Part shown: positions 1 through 8,507 of the stretch, piece by piece
Layout: every line of letters starts with the position of its first letter
Numbering within the stretch: the stretch's first letter is position 1
NCBI RefSeq assembly: GCF_001808705.1
Contig: NZ_KV794251.1
Span: forward strand, 491 to 61,441
DNA: 60,951 nt
From: Streptococcus sp. HMSC074B11
Lineage (GTDB): Bacteria > Bacillota > Bacilli > Lactobacillales > Streptococcaceae
Reading direction: 5' to 3'
The notes under the pieces: generated by a model
What the model saw: only the letters and a program-made list of their open reading frames with translations
Databases searched by the model: none
Told to the model about the DNA's origin: nothing
Translations under genes and position numbers: made by a program

Positions 1-384
1 CTTGAAGCTATCAAAAATTTGTTTGACTGCTTTGCTAGTCTTCAGTAAATCCTCAACATTATCTTGTTTAGCTGATAAATTGACTAAAGCCATAGCATAT
101 TGTAAAGCAATGTCTTCAGACTGGTTGAAACACTCGAAAATTTCTTTGATGTTTTTTGCAGTGTTTATTCGCTCCTCAACATTCACTTGTTCAACCAACA
201 AATTGAAAAGAAGCATAGCATAAAGTAAAGCAGTGTCTTCTGATTCAGAGTATTGTTCATAAATTATTCTTGCTTTTTCTGCTAGAGCTTCACATATAGC
301 CTTATCTGTTTCCTTGACCGATAAGTCAAGGAGCTTACCTAACTCTTCTAAACTTTGTTCCAAATTGTATTTCTGTTCATCCAT
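1..384 (-). CDS. Helical-repeat protein, 3' part beyond the window
   Basis: An uninterrupted reading frame runs on the minus strand from an ATG at 382-384 to base 1 (128 codons) with no stop, so the gene continues outside the window. Upstream of the ATG lies GTGAGGGC, a plausible ribosome-binding site. The product is Leu/Ala/Glu/Lys-rich with no signal peptide or membrane segment. After about residue 47 it contains two copies of a roughly 42-residue repeat: each begins SED(T/I)AL.YAM.L.NL, passes through an NVE motif and ends with an IKEIF or VKQIF helix. This is typical of an alpha-helical solenoid (TPR/ARM-like), probably a protein-interaction scaffold. I do not recognise the family, and the number of further repeats is unknown. 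The plus-strand frame covering 2-223 is its shadow. Confidence 0.75.
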   Translation of the reverse strand, partial: MDEQKYNLEQSLEELGKLLDLSVKETDKAICEALAEKARIIYEQYSESEDTALLYAMLLFNLLVEQVNVEERINTAKNIKEIFECFNQSEDIALQYAMALVNLSAKQDNVEDLLKTSKAVKQIFDSFK

Positions 385-530
385 ACTATGCCCTCACTTT
401 GAAATAGTAATTATTGCTAGTTAAAACTAATCTGCCTTTTCGTTTCACTATTAGTTTTTACATATTTTATTATATCAAAAACAAGATTATTCTACTAGCA
501 TATCTATGATGATTTTATATCTCGAATCCC
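385..530. other. Intergenic region upstream of the repeat-protein gene
   Basis: AT-rich sequence between the start of the minus-strand repeat protein and the terminator of the transporter gene. It should contain the repeat-protein promoter, but no box pair is strong enough to call. No open frame with a ribosome-binding site was seen. Confidence 0.4.
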
Positions 531-557
531 CAAAAAAGCCAGACATCCGTCTGGCTT
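531..557 (-). terminator. Rho-independent terminator of the MFS gene
   Basis: On the minus strand an 8-bp perfect stem (AGCCAGAC / GTCTGGCT, 537-544 and 549-556) with a 4-nt loop is followed by six T residues. It sits about 35 bp beyond the stop codon of the transporter gene. Confidence 0.85.
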
Positions 558-592
558 GAAAAGTATTTCTCGTTGAGTTGAATTTCAACCTT

Positions 593-1759
593 TTAAAGGA
601 TTTTATCCGCTCGATCCACCATAAAGAGGGAGATTGTCATGATGACATCAATGATGAGGAGAGCCAAAACAGCTGGGATCCAAGAATGAAACATGTCAAA
701 ACTATAGCCAAACAGAGTTGGTCCAAAGGCTGCTAGGATGTAACCACCGGTCTGGGCAAGACCAGATAATTGGGCCGTTTTTTCAGGAGAGCTGGTTTTA
801 ATAGAGAAGCAAACCATGAGATAAGGGAAAAGAGCGCTACAAGCAGTACCAATCAAGAGATGCGCTACTAACCAGTAAAGGAAATTCTTGCTCGGGTATA
901 GGAGCATAGCAATTCCAAGCAATCCAGCCAGAGAGATGACTGTCAGCATGATTTGACGGTGACCATTGGACAAACGAGTTGTTAAACTTGGGATTGTCAT
1001 CGAGAAGGGGATACTAATCAGTGAAAAGATAGAAGCCAGAAGTCCGGCATCCGTATGAGATAGTCCAGCGCTGATGGCCATGGTTGGTAACCAGGTCATA
1101 CTGGTATAAAAGAGTAGGGATTGGAGTCCACCGAAGACAATAATAGCCCAAACTTTCTTGTCTTTTAGAATGTTCTCTTTCTTTTGTTTTTTCTCATGTC
1201 CTTCTAGAAAATGATTGTGACGATGATTGGGGAACCAGACAGCTAAAGTGAGTAGGCAGACAAAGGATAGGCAGAGGATCAAGCCTTTCCAAGATGTCGC
1301 CTGAGTAATGGGAACAGAGAGATAAGAAGCAAGAGCTGTTGCGATTCCCATGGAAGTCACATAAACCGTCGTAAGGAGACTAATCTTTTGTGGATAGTTG
1401 GCCTGAATGGCGCTAGGAAGAAGTACGTTAAAAATAGCGACGCTTGCTCCGATGAGTAGGGTTCCCAGATAAAGCAATGGGAGATTGAAGATACGAATCA
1501 CTGAGCCAATTGTCAAGACGAGGAGGCTGTAGGTAAAAAGGTGCTCGAGTCCAATCTTTTGAGCCAAACGCGTCGCAAAAGAGGAGAAAAGAGCAAACAT
1601 TAAGAGAGGAAGGCTGGTCAAAACTCCAAGTGAGCTGACCTCAACTCCTAAACCTTGAGCAATATCTCCTAAAATAGTCGGTAAGGCCGTAAAAGGAGCT
1701 CTTAAGACCGCTCCGATTAAGATAATTCCTAGAATAAAAAAGAGTGATCGTTTTTTCAT
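593..1759 (-). CDS. CynX/NimT-type MFS transporter
   Basis: A 388-residue major facilitator protein with about 12 hydrophobic segments. The N-terminal segment contains GAVLRAPFTALPTILGDIA, typical of the CynX/NimT/YycB branch (cyanate, nitroimidazole or unknown organic anion transporters); the real substrate cannot be read from sequence. It acts in the cytoplasmic membrane. The frame extends upstream to 1822, but the ATG at 1759 is preferred because AGAGG lies six bases before it and the protein then starts MKKRSLFF, a normal membrane N-terminus. The gene is monocistronic, faces away from the glycosyltransferase gene, and ends in a clear terminator. The same transporter precedes this glycosyltransferase pair in pneumococcus, as I recall. 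Confidence 0.85.
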   Translation of the reverse strand: MKKRSLFFILGIILIGAVLRAPFTALPTILGDIAQGLGVEVSSLGVLTSLPLLMFALFSSFATRLAQKIGLEHLFTYSLLVLTIGSVIRIFNLPLLYLGTLLIGASVAIFNVLLPSAIQANYPQKISLLTTVYVTSMGIATALASYLSVPITQATSWKGLILCLSFVCLLTLAVWFPNHRHNHFLEGHEKKQKKENILKDKKVWAIIVFGGLQSLLFYTSMTWLPTMAISAGLSHTDAGLLASIFSLISIPFSMTIPSLTTRLSNGHRQIMLTVISLAGLLGIAMLLYPSKNFLYWLVAHLLIGTACSALFPYLMVCFSIKTSSPEKTAQLSGLAQTGGYILAAFGPTLFGYSFDMFHSWIPAVLALLIIDVIMTISLFMVDRADKIL

Positions 1760-1973
1760 GTGAACCTCTCTAAGATGATTTTGATAACAGCCTATTTTAA
1801 GTTTTTTTCTAAGAGATGTCAAGCTAGAGCAGGGAGATCGGTGTTTTACTTAAACTAAATAAAAGTAAAGTAGGACGAGTTGTTTACTAGTTTTTTTCTG
1901 GGATTCAAATAAAAATAGGAAAGTCTGGGAATTTGTGATAAAATAGTGAAAGAAAATATTTAGGAGACTGTAA

Positions 1974-3008
1974 GTGATTCAACAAATCGATAATTTAATC
2001 GTCTCTATTGTGATTAGTGCTTATAATGAAGAGAAGTACTTACCGGACTTAATTGAAGATTTAAAAAAACAGACATACAATAAAGAAAATATTGAAATTT
2101 TATTTATTAATGCAATGTCTACTGATAAGACAACGGATATTATTCAGCGATTTATCTCTGAGGATACCGAATTTAGGTCAATTAGATTGTATGATAACCC
2201 TAAAAAGAATCAAGCAAGTGGTTTTAATTTAGGGATTAAGAACTCTAATGGAGACCTTATTTTGAAGATTGATGCGCATTCCAAAGTCACAGAGGATTTT
2301 GTGAAGAATAATGTTGAGATCATCAATCAGGGGGAATATGTCTGTGGGGGGCCTAGACCAACGCTTGTTGAAGGCGAAGGGAAATGGTCAGAAGCTTTAC
2401 ATATCGTTGAAGAAAATATGTTTGGAAGTAGCATCGCAGATTATCGAAATAGCTCTCAAGACAGATATGTTTCTTCTATTTTTCATGGCATGTACCGTCG
2501 AGAAGTTTTTGAGAAAGCTGGTCTAGTCGATGAACAACTTGGAAGAACAGAAGACAATGAACTTCATTATCGTATCAGAAATCACGGATATAAGATAAGA
2601 TTTAGTCCTAACGTTTTATCTTATCAATATATTCGACCAACATTTAAAAAGATGCTCCACCAAAAGTATTCAAATGGTCTATGGATTGGATTGACAACTC
2701 ATGTTAAACCAAAATGTCTATCTATTTTTCATTATGTTCCCTTTGCGTTTGTGTTAAGCATTTTTGTAAGTGCTATGTTACTACCTTTTTCTCCCTTGTT
2801 TTTAATGTTTCTATTAGCGATTTATGGCCTATTTGTTATATTATTGACTATACTTTCCCTATTGAAACATAAAAATGAAGTATTACTGTTAATGCCTTTT
2901 ATGTTGTTTTCTATCCATTTTGCTTACGGTATAGGTACAATAGTTGGATTAATCAAAGGTTTTAAATGGAGAAAAAGTTATAAAAACGAAATTCAGTATT
3001 TAAATTAA
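1974..3008 (+). CDS. GT2 glycosyltransferase with C-terminal membrane segments
   Basis: A 344-residue family 2 glycosyltransferase. The N-terminal GT-A domain begins VSIVISAYNEE (residues 10-20), a metal/nucleotide-sugar motif IDAHS lies near residue 100, and an ED motif (GRTEDNELHYRIR) near 192-204 resembles the acceptor/catalytic site. Residues about 255-330 form two or three hydrophobic helices, so the enzyme should sit at the inner face of the membrane and add a sugar to a lipid-linked acceptor. The GTG at 1974 is chosen because AGGAG precedes it by about nine bases. It lies 56 bp before a CapD-like dehydratase, suggesting that the pair makes or modifies a surface glycan away from a full capsule locus. 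Donor and acceptor are unknown. Confidence 0.85.
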   Translation: MIQQIDNLIVSIVISAYNEEKYLPDLIEDLKKQTYNKENIEILFINAMSTDKTTDIIQRFISEDTEFRSIRLYDNPKKNQASGFNLGIKNSNGDLILKIDAHSKVTEDFVKNNVEIINQGEYVCGGPRPTLVEGEGKWSEALHIVEENMFGSSIADYRNSSQDRYVSSIFHGMYRREVFEKAGLVDEQLGRTEDNELHYRIRNHGYKIRFSPNVLSYQYIRPTFKKMLHQKYSNGLWIGLTTHVKPKCLSIFHYVPFAFVLSIFVSAMLLPFSPLFLMFLLAIYGLFVILLTILSLLKHKNEVLLLMPFMLFSIHFAYGIGTIVGLIKGFKWRKSYKNEIQYLN

Positions 3009-3064
3009 GATTTTTTAAGCATGCTTAATTAAACATTTTCTCTGTGTAGGAGGATACCATTCAC

Positions 3065-4915
3065 ATGAATAAAAAAATGACAGATTATGTAATTGATCTG
3101 GTTGAAGTGTTAAATAAACAACAAAAACAAGTCTTTTGGGGGATTTTTGATGCTGCCAGCATGATTTCCTCAATCATTGTTTCTTATATCTTGTTTTATG
3201 GATTGATCAATCCAGCTCCTGTGGACTATGTCATCTATACAAGCTTGACCTTCCTTTTCTATCAAATCATGATTGGATTCTGGGGTCTCAATGCTAGTAT
3301 TAGTCGCTATAGCAAAATCACAGACTTTATGAAGATATTCATCGGAGTAAGTATCAGCAGTGTCTTGTCTTATCTTCTTTGTTATGCCTTCTTGCCACTT
3401 TTCTCTGTGCGCTTTATTGTCCTCTTTATCTTATTGACAACCTTCTTGATTCTCTTCCCTCGTATTACTTGGCAGTTGATCTATTCTAGACGTAAAAAGA
3501 GTGATGGAGAAGGGGAACATCGTCGTACCTTCTTGATTGGTGCGGGAGACGGTGGAGCTCTCTTTATGAACAGCTACCAGCATCCTACGAGTGATCTTGA
3601 GTTAGTGGGTATTTTGGACAATGATGAAAAGAAAAAAGGCCAAAAACTAGGAGGAATCCCAGTCTTAGGATCTTATGAACAGTTACCAGAACTCTCAAAA
3701 CGTCATCAGATTGAAAAAGTTATCGTTGCGATTCCTTCTCTTGATCCATCCGAGTATGAGCGTATCCTAAAAATGTGTAACCAACTTGGCTTGAAGTGTT
3801 ATAAGATGCCCAAGATTGAGTCGGTTGTACAAGGATTGCATCCTCAGGTAGGTGGTTTCCAAAAAATCGATATTACGGACCTTTTGGGACGTAAAGAAAT
3901 TCAACTAGATGAGTCACGCCTAGGCTCAGAAATTACTGGAAAAACCATCTTAGTAACAGGTGCAGGAGGTTCTATCGGGTCTGAGATTTGCCGTCAGGTT
4001 AGTCGCTTTAATCCAGAGCGCGTGGTTCTCTTGGGTCATGGGGAAAACTCCATTTATCTGATCTATCATGAATTGATTCGTAGCTTCCAAGGAATTGACT
4101 ATGTTCCTGTGATTGCAGACATCCAAGACTACGATCGCTTGCTTCAAGTATTTGAGCAGTACCAACCAGCCATTGTTTACCACGCTGCTGCCCATAAGCA
4201 CGTGCCAATGATGGAACGTAATCCCAAAGAAGCCTTTAAGAATAATATCCTCGGAACTTATAATGTCGCCAAGGCAGTTGACGCCGCTAAGGTACCGAAG
4301 ATGGTCATGATTTCGACAGATAAGGCTGTCAATCCACCAAATGTTATGGGAGCTACCAAACGTGTGGCAGAGTTGATTGTTACAGGATTTAACCAACGTA
4401 GCCAGTCTACCTATTGTGCGGTTCGTTTTGGGAATGTTCTCGGTAGCCGTGGTAGTGTGATTCCAGTATTTGAGCGTCAGATTGCAGAGGGTGGTCCAGT
4501 GACTGTGACAGACTTCCGTATGACTCGTTACTTTATGACCATTCCAGAAGCTAGCCGTTTGGTGATCCATGCAGGAGCTTATGCTAAAGATGGAGAAGTT
4601 TTTATCCTTGATATGGGCAAACCAGTTAAGATTTATGATTTGGCCAAGAAAATGGTTCTTCTCAGTGGGCGTACTGAAAATGAAATTCCAATTGTAGAAG
4701 TGGGAATCCGTCCAGGTGAGAAACTCTATGAGGAGTTGTTGGTATCTACTGAATTGGTTGATAATCAAGTCATGGATAAGATTTTTGTTGGTAAAGTTAA
4801 TGTCATGCCACTTGAAGTTATAGATCAAAAGATTGAAGAATTCCGTATCTTGCAAGGTTCAGAGTTGAAGCAAGCCATTATCGGTTTTGCAAATGAAACA
4901 ACTCACACTCATTAA
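3065..4915 (+). CDS. Membrane-bound nucleoside-diphosphate-sugar 4,6-dehydratase (CapD/PglF-like)
   Basis: A 616-residue protein of the CapD / FlaA1 / PglF family, which converts UDP-GlcNAc to a 4-keto-6-deoxy sugar for surface glycans. Four transmembrane helices occupy residues about 25-135. A first Rossmann-like domain has GAGDGG at 159-164, and the catalytic SDR domain has TGAGGSIG at about 298-305. The catalytic region reads STDKA followed by MGATK, with Met in place of the usual SDR Tyr, as in PglF-type dehydratases. AGGAGG lies 11 bases before the ATG. The preceding glycosyltransferase gene is a likely operon partner. A 301-codon frame antisense to the 3' half is a coding shadow. Confidence 0.88.
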   Translation: MNKKMTDYVIDLVEVLNKQQKQVFWGIFDAASMISSIIVSYILFYGLINPAPVDYVIYTSLTFLFYQIMIGFWGLNASISRYSKITDFMKIFIGVSISSVLSYLLCYAFLPLFSVRFIVLFILLTTFLILFPRITWQLIYSRRKKSDGEGEHRRTFLIGAGDGGALFMNSYQHPTSDLELVGILDNDEKKKGQKLGGIPVLGSYEQLPELSKRHQIEKVIVAIPSLDPSEYERILKMCNQLGLKCYKMPKIESVVQGLHPQVGGFQKIDITDLLGRKEIQLDESRLGSEITGKTILVTGAGGSIGSEICRQVSRFNPERVVLLGHGENSIYLIYHELIRSFQGIDYVPVIADIQDYDRLLQVFEQYQPAIVYHAAAHKHVPMMERNPKEAFKNNILGTYNVAKAVDAAKVPKMVMISTDKAVNPPNVMGATKRVAELIVTGFNQRSQSTYCAVRFGNVLGSRGSVIPVFERQIAEGGPVTVTDFRMTRYFMTIPEASRLVIHAGAYAKDGEVFILDMGKPVKIYDLAKKMVLLSGRTENEIPIVEVGIRPGEKLYEELLVSTELVDNQVMDKIFVGKVNVMPLEVIDQKIEEFRILQGSELKQAIIGFANETTHTH

Positions 4916-4921
4916 AAAAGA

Positions 4922-4973
4922 AAAAGGTATGATTCCTAGCTTCATGTTAGAAGCGAGTGGAATCATACCTTTT
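4922..4973 (+). terminator. Long hairpin after the dehydratase gene
   Basis: A 15-bp stem (4922-4936 with 4959-4973, centred on AAGGTATGATTCC) encloses a smaller GCTTC/GAAGC stem. The U-tract is short (TTTTAT), so termination may be partial. Confidence 0.7.
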
Positions 4974-5036
4974 ATGATAACGAATGGTCCTTTACCAATT
5001 TTTATACGAACTTGTCATTGTTGAACATTTATGGTA

Positions 5037-5156
5037 AACTAAATTTATACTATTTGAAAATCAAAGTAAATAAGGTCTGTGTCGCTTTACTGTACTTAGA
5101 TATGGTTTATAACGAACTTTCTAATTTGCTCTTTCATTTTCATTTCGTATGAATTA
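5037..5156 (+). repeat. Degenerate BOX element (boxA + boxC, no boxB)
   Basis: The sequence follows the pneumococcal BOX repeat. A boxA-like part begins TACTATTTGAAAATC and contains GTCGC and TTAGATATGGTT. It is followed directly by a boxC-like part TTGCTCTTTCATTTTCATT ending in GTATGA. Several positions are diverged and no boxB module is present. BOX repeats are characteristic of the mitis group. It lies 20 bp before the first DUF805 gene. Confidence 0.65.
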
Positions 5157-5175
5157 AAAAAATAGGGAGTAACTT

Positions 5176-5601
5176 ATGATTAACGCATATAAGAATTTCT
5201 TTAAAGGTTATGTAGATTTTACAGGCCGTTCAACACGCTCAGAGTATTGGTGGATTTGGCTAGGAAATATGATTCTCCTTGTCCCTTTTTACTCAGTATA
5301 TTTTAAGGCACTCGCAAATCCAAGAAATGAGGCGGCTCTTATGGCCTTGGGTGGAATTGCTATTATTTATATGATCTTCGGTATAGCACTTTTCTTACCT
5401 GGACTTGCATTGACAGTTCGTCGACTACGTGATGCTGGTTTCCACTGGGCTCTAATCTTTATCATTTTTATTCCGATGGTTGGAGCTCTTGCTCTTTTAG
5501 TTTTGTTAGCTATGCCAACGAAACAAGTAGAAGTAGTAACCATCAATGAAACTGAAGAAGTGGTAGAAGTTTCACCATTCGAAGAATCAGACAAAAACTA
5601 A
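5176..5601 (+). CDS. DUF805 membrane protein, copy A
   Basis: A 141-residue protein with the DUF805 hallmark at its N-terminus (GYVDFTGRSTRSEYWW, residues 12-27) and three hydrophobic segments (about 30-50, 55-80 and 95-115). The RRLRDAGFHW motif sits between the second and third helices. The acidic C-terminal tail (ETEEVVEVSPFEESD) should be cytoplasmic. The function of the family is unknown. A GGGAG site precedes the ATG. The next gene on the strand is a paralogue sharing the first motif, the loop motif and the tail, so the two arose by tandem duplication. A BOX repeat lies immediately upstream. Confidence 0.82.
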   Translation: MINAYKNFFKGYVDFTGRSTRSEYWWIWLGNMILLVPFYSVYFKALANPRNEAALMALGGIAIIYMIFGIALFLPGLALTVRRLRDAGFHWALIFIIFIPMVGALALLVLLAMPTKQVEVVTINETEEVVEVSPFEESDKN

Positions 5602-5669
5602 GAAGTTTATGTTTTTTTACAAGTGAAACTGTTTTAGAGTTTTCTTTATATTGTTAAGCAAATATCTGA

Positions 5670-5705
5670 CACTCCCATATCTAAAAATAGATTTGGGAGT
5701 GTTTT
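5670..5705 (+). terminator. Terminator between the DUF805 genes
   Basis: CACTCCCA pairs with TGGGAGTG, with an inner ATCTA/TAGAT stem, followed by TTTTAT. The second DUF805 gene begins about 50 bp later. Confidence 0.75.
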
Positions 5706-5756
5706 ATAACAATGAGTCTACTTTATAGTATACAGTTGTTAAAAAGGAGAAATATC

Positions 5757-6173
5757 TTGTTTAGGGCTTATATAAATTTTTTAATAGGTTATGTAGATTT
5801 TGTAGGACGCTCAACACGTCCAGAATATTGGTGGGTTTGGCTGATGAATCATATCTTGTTCCTGCCCCTGTATATCCTTATCTTCAATAAAGAGATAAAC
5901 CAAGGTCCTTCTCTGAACTTTACTTTAGTTATATTGGTTGTCAGTATTTATGCCATTTTGGCTCTACTTCTTTTGTTGCCTACTTTAGCGTTAAAGATTC
6001 GACGTTTGCGTGATGGAGGTTTCCACTGGGCCTTTATCTTCCTTCACTTTGTTCCAATGGTCGGACGTTTTGCTCTATTAGTTCTGCTAGCCATGCCAAG
6101 TAAGGAAGTAGAAATAGTAACAATCAATAGATCTAAAGAAGTTGAAAGCGAAGAAGTTTCCCCTTTTGAATAA
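5757..6173 (+). CDS. DUF805 membrane protein, copy B (TTG start)
   Basis: A 138-residue paralogue of the upstream DUF805 protein. It keeps GYVDFVGRSTRPEYWW, the loop motif RRLRDGGFHW and the VSPFE tail, with three hydrophobic segments. The open frame extends back to an ATG at 5712, but that start has no ribosome-binding site and adds 15 residues with no counterpart in copy A. The TTG at 5757 has AAGGAG eight bases upstream and aligns with the start of copy A, so it is chosen. Function unknown; a partner or redundant copy of the first protein. Confidence 0.78.
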   Translation: MFRAYINFLIGYVDFVGRSTRPEYWWVWLMNHILFLPLYILIFNKEINQGPSLNFTLVILVVSIYAILALLLLLPTLALKIRRLRDGGFHWAFIFLHFVPMVGRFALLVLLAMPSKEVEIVTINRSKEVESEEVSPFE

Positions 6174-6220
6174 TTGGACGAGTACGGGGAATGTCATTCT
6201 CCTCATTATGATCAGACAAA

Positions 6221-6256
6221 AAGCTCCCAAACCTAACTTTTAGGCTGGGAGTCTTT
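6221..6256. terminator. Bidirectional terminator between DUF805-B and the HAD gene
   Basis: CTCCCA/TGGGAG with an inner CCTA/TAGG stem. T-rich tracts on both strands (CTTTTG forward, CTTTTTG reverse) serve the two convergent genes. Confidence 0.75.
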
Positions 6257-6259
6257 TGT

Positions 6260-6901
6260 TTAACGTTTTAATTGTAGATGCTGTAAAATGTCTGTTGGCT
6301 GGTGAGCAATCCAGTCAGGATTATAGCCCATGAGGTCTCTCTCCTCACCAAATCCCCAGGTTACTGCTAGTTTTTTAATGCCAGTTTCTTGGGCACCAAT
6401 CATATCAAACTTGGTATCTCCGATAATAACGACTGTTTCGGGAGCTAGATGATGAGTTTCCAGAGCTTGACGAATGACATCAGCCTTGTGTAGGGCCTGA
6501 GGGCTTGAACCATAAATGCCATCAAAAAAGTGGTCAATCCCAAAATTGCTAGTCATGTCAACGGCGGTTGGTGTATTCTTCGTAGTAGTGATATAAAGAG
6601 GATAATGCTCAGCTAGTTCTACGAGTAAATCTTTGATATGTGGAAAGAGTTGGGCTTCGTACACACCTTTTTCCTTATAATAAGAGCGATAGAGCTGGAT
6701 GGCTTCCTCTATCTGCTCAGTCGGCAAACAACTAGCAAAGCTGGTTTCTAGTGGGGGCCCCATAAAACCTCGAATGATTTTGGCACCAGGGCTAGAAACT
6801 CCAAGTTGGTCAAAGGTATAGGTGAAACCATTATGGATACCGATAGAACTATCAACTAGCGTTCCATCTAAGTCAAAAAAGATAGCAGATATAGATGACA
6901 T
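6260..6901 (-). CDS. HAD-superfamily phosphatase (phosphoglycolate phosphatase-like)
   Basis: A 213-residue haloacid-dehalogenase hydrolase. The nucleophile motif DLDGT is at residues 10-14, motif II is the TTT of ITTTKNTPTAV near 103, and motif IV GDTKFDMIGA lies near 162. An alpha-helical cap occupies about 17-85. This is the Gph/PpaX-like group of small cytoplasmic phosphatases; the substrate cannot be assigned. It lies 23 bp downstream of sdaAA on the same strand, so it is probably the last gene of the serine dehydratase operon, and it ends at a bidirectional terminator. Confidence 0.85.
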   Translation of the reverse strand: MSSISAIFFDLDGTLVDSSIGIHNGFTYTFDQLGVSSPGAKIIRGFMGPPLETSFASCLPTEQIEEAIQLYRSYYKEKGVYEAQLFPHIKDLLVELAEHYPLYITTTKNTPTAVDMTSNFGIDHFFDGIYGSSPQALHKADVIRQALETHHLAPETVVIIGDTKFDMIGAQETGIKKLAVTWGFGEERDLMGYNPDWIAHQPTDILQHLQLKR

Positions 6902-6924
6902 TGATTCTCCTCATAATGATGAAA

Positions 6925-7797
6925 TTATTCGCCGAAGATTTCTTTTTGAAGGCGACGACCTGTAGGTGTGGCAGCGAGCCCCCCTTCAGCAGTTTCACGA
7001 AAGGCAGTTGGGAGGCTAGATCCTACTTGATACATGGCGTCAATGACCTCATCAACTGGAATTTTGGATTCAATACCAGCCAGAGCCATATCGGCTGCGA
7101 TGAAGGCGAAGCTTGCTCCCATGGCATTCCGCTTGACACAAGGAACTTCAACCAAACCTGCAACGGGGTCACAGATTAGGCCGAGCATATTTTTGATAAC
7201 GAAGGCGATAGCCTGGCTCGCTTGATAAGGCGTTCCGCCTGCAGCTAGAGTTAGGGCAGCGGCACTCATGGCTGAAGCTGAACCGACTTCGGCCTGGCAG
7301 CCACCTTCGGCTCCCGAGATAGAAGCGTTGTTAGCAATCACGAGTCCAAAAGCACCTGCAGCGAATAAGAAGTCTAGTTGTTGTTCATGAGTTAGATTGA
7401 GTTTTTGAATAGCAGATGTGAGAACTGCGGGAAGACAACCTGCGCTACCTGCGGTCGGTGTCGCACAAACAAGACCCATCTTAGCATTGTGCTCATTAAC
7501 GGCAATGGCGTTACGGGCGGCAGACAAGACAGTGAAGTCTGATAGGGTCTTTCCTTTTTTGATGTAGTGGTCAAGCTTGGCAGCATCTCCACCTGTCAAA
7601 CCGCTACGAGATTTCTTCTCGCTAAGTCCGAGTTCTACAGAAGCCTTCATGACTTCAAGGTTGCGCTCCATGAGAAGGAGAACTTCTTCACGTTCACGAC
7701 CGGTTAGCTCAAACTCGGTCGTAATCATGAGTTCAGCAACATTGCCTTGAAAATCAAGTTCAGCTTGTTGGACTAATTCTTTGATAGAGTAAAACAT
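6925..7797 (-). CDS. sdaAA: L-serine dehydratase, iron-sulfur type, alpha subunit
   Basis: A 290-residue catalytic subunit of the two-chain L-serine ammonia-lyase, which converts L-serine to pyruvate and ammonia with a [4Fe-4S] cluster. Cys residues available for the cluster occur in GLVCATPTAGSAG, MLGLICDPVAG and EVPCVKRNA. Length and sequence fit the Firmicute alpha subunit. It starts eight bases after the beta-subunit stop codon. The probable CcpA site over the operon promoter suggests repression when glucose is plentiful. Confidence 0.93.
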   Translation of the reverse strand: MFYSIKELVQQAELDFQGNVAELMITTEFELTGREREEVLLLMERNLEVMKASVELGLSEKKSRSGLTGGDAAKLDHYIKKGKTLSDFTVLSAARNAIAVNEHNAKMGLVCATPTAGSAGCLPAVLTSAIQKLNLTHEQQLDFLFAAGAFGLVIANNASISGAEGGCQAEVGSASAMSAAALTLAAGGTPYQASQAIAFVIKNMLGLICDPVAGLVEVPCVKRNAMGASFAFIAADMALAGIESKIPVDEVIDAMYQVGSSLPTAFRETAEGGLAATPTGRRLQKEIFGE

Positions 7798-7805
7798 ATT
7801 TTCTC

Positions 7806-8477
7806 CTATTGAAAGAAATTGACATTGTGCAGATGAGGAATTTTACGAATTTCTTCGATAGATTCATCACAGTTGCGACTATCAACTTCGATAATCATAA
7901 TGGCTTTTTCGCCAGCCTTTTCTCGGGTTACATTCATCTGAGCGATATTGATGTCAAAGCGAGAGAGGGCCTCTGTTACGTGAGCAATCATACCTGGAAC
8001 ATCCTGATGAACGATGATGATGGTAGGAGTGTTCATGTTGAGGGATACCGCAAAACCATTGAGCTCTGTCACTTGGATATTACCACCCCCGATTGAAATT
8101 CCTGTTACACTGATGGTCTTGTGCTCATTCTTAACCGTTATTTTCGTAGTGTTTGGGTGAGGGGCGTTACTGTCTTTCTGGATAGTCCAGACAATTTTGA
8201 TGCCACGCTTGTGAGCAATTTCTAAACTATTTGGAATTTCTGGATCATCTGTGTCCATTCCCAGGATTCCAGCGACAAGGGCTAAATCGGTTCCATGCCC
8301 GCGATAGGTTTTTGCAAAAGAATTAAAAAGCTGGAACTCAACCTCGGTTGGAGTATCGTCAAAGATAGAAGAGACGATTTTACCGATACGAACAGCTCCT
8401 GCCGTGTGACTACTAGATGGACCAATCATGACTGGTCCAATGATATCAAAGACAGATTGAAAACGAAGTGATTGCAT
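7806..8477 (-). CDS. sdaAB: L-serine dehydratase, iron-sulfur type, beta subunit
   Basis: A 223-residue beta subunit. The N-terminal part has the signature GPVMIGPSSSHTAGAVRIG (residues 14-32), and the C-terminal 70 residues form an ACT domain, usually an amino-acid-binding regulatory module. The start is supported by AAGGGG seven bases upstream. It is the first gene of the sdaAB-sdaAA-HAD operon, with an extended -10 promoter 30 bp upstream. Confidence 0.93.
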   Translation of the reverse strand: MQSLRFQSVFDIIGPVMIGPSSSHTAGAVRIGKIVSSIFDDTPTEVEFQLFNSFAKTYRGHGTDLALVAGILGMDTDDPEIPNSLEIAHKRGIKIVWTIQKDSNAPHPNTTKITVKNEHKTISVTGISIGGGNIQVTELNGFAVSLNMNTPTIIIVHQDVPGMIAHVTEALSRFDINIAQMNVTREKAGEKAIMIIEVDSRNCDESIEEIRKIPHLHNVNFFQ

Positions 8478-8507
8478 CTGTTTCCCCTTAAAAAGATTCT
8501 TACCTCT

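Noticed and set aside
2-223. 73-codon plus-strand frame at the window start
   Set aside because: It is antisense to the convincing repeat-protein frame on the minus strand, has no ribosome-binding site, and its residues only mirror the repeats.
3950-4855. 301-codon minus-strand frame inside the dehydratase gene
   Set aside because: Rich in Trp, His, Asn and Cys in the pattern typical of antisense shadows; no ribosome-binding site; the plus-strand gene is complete and well conserved.
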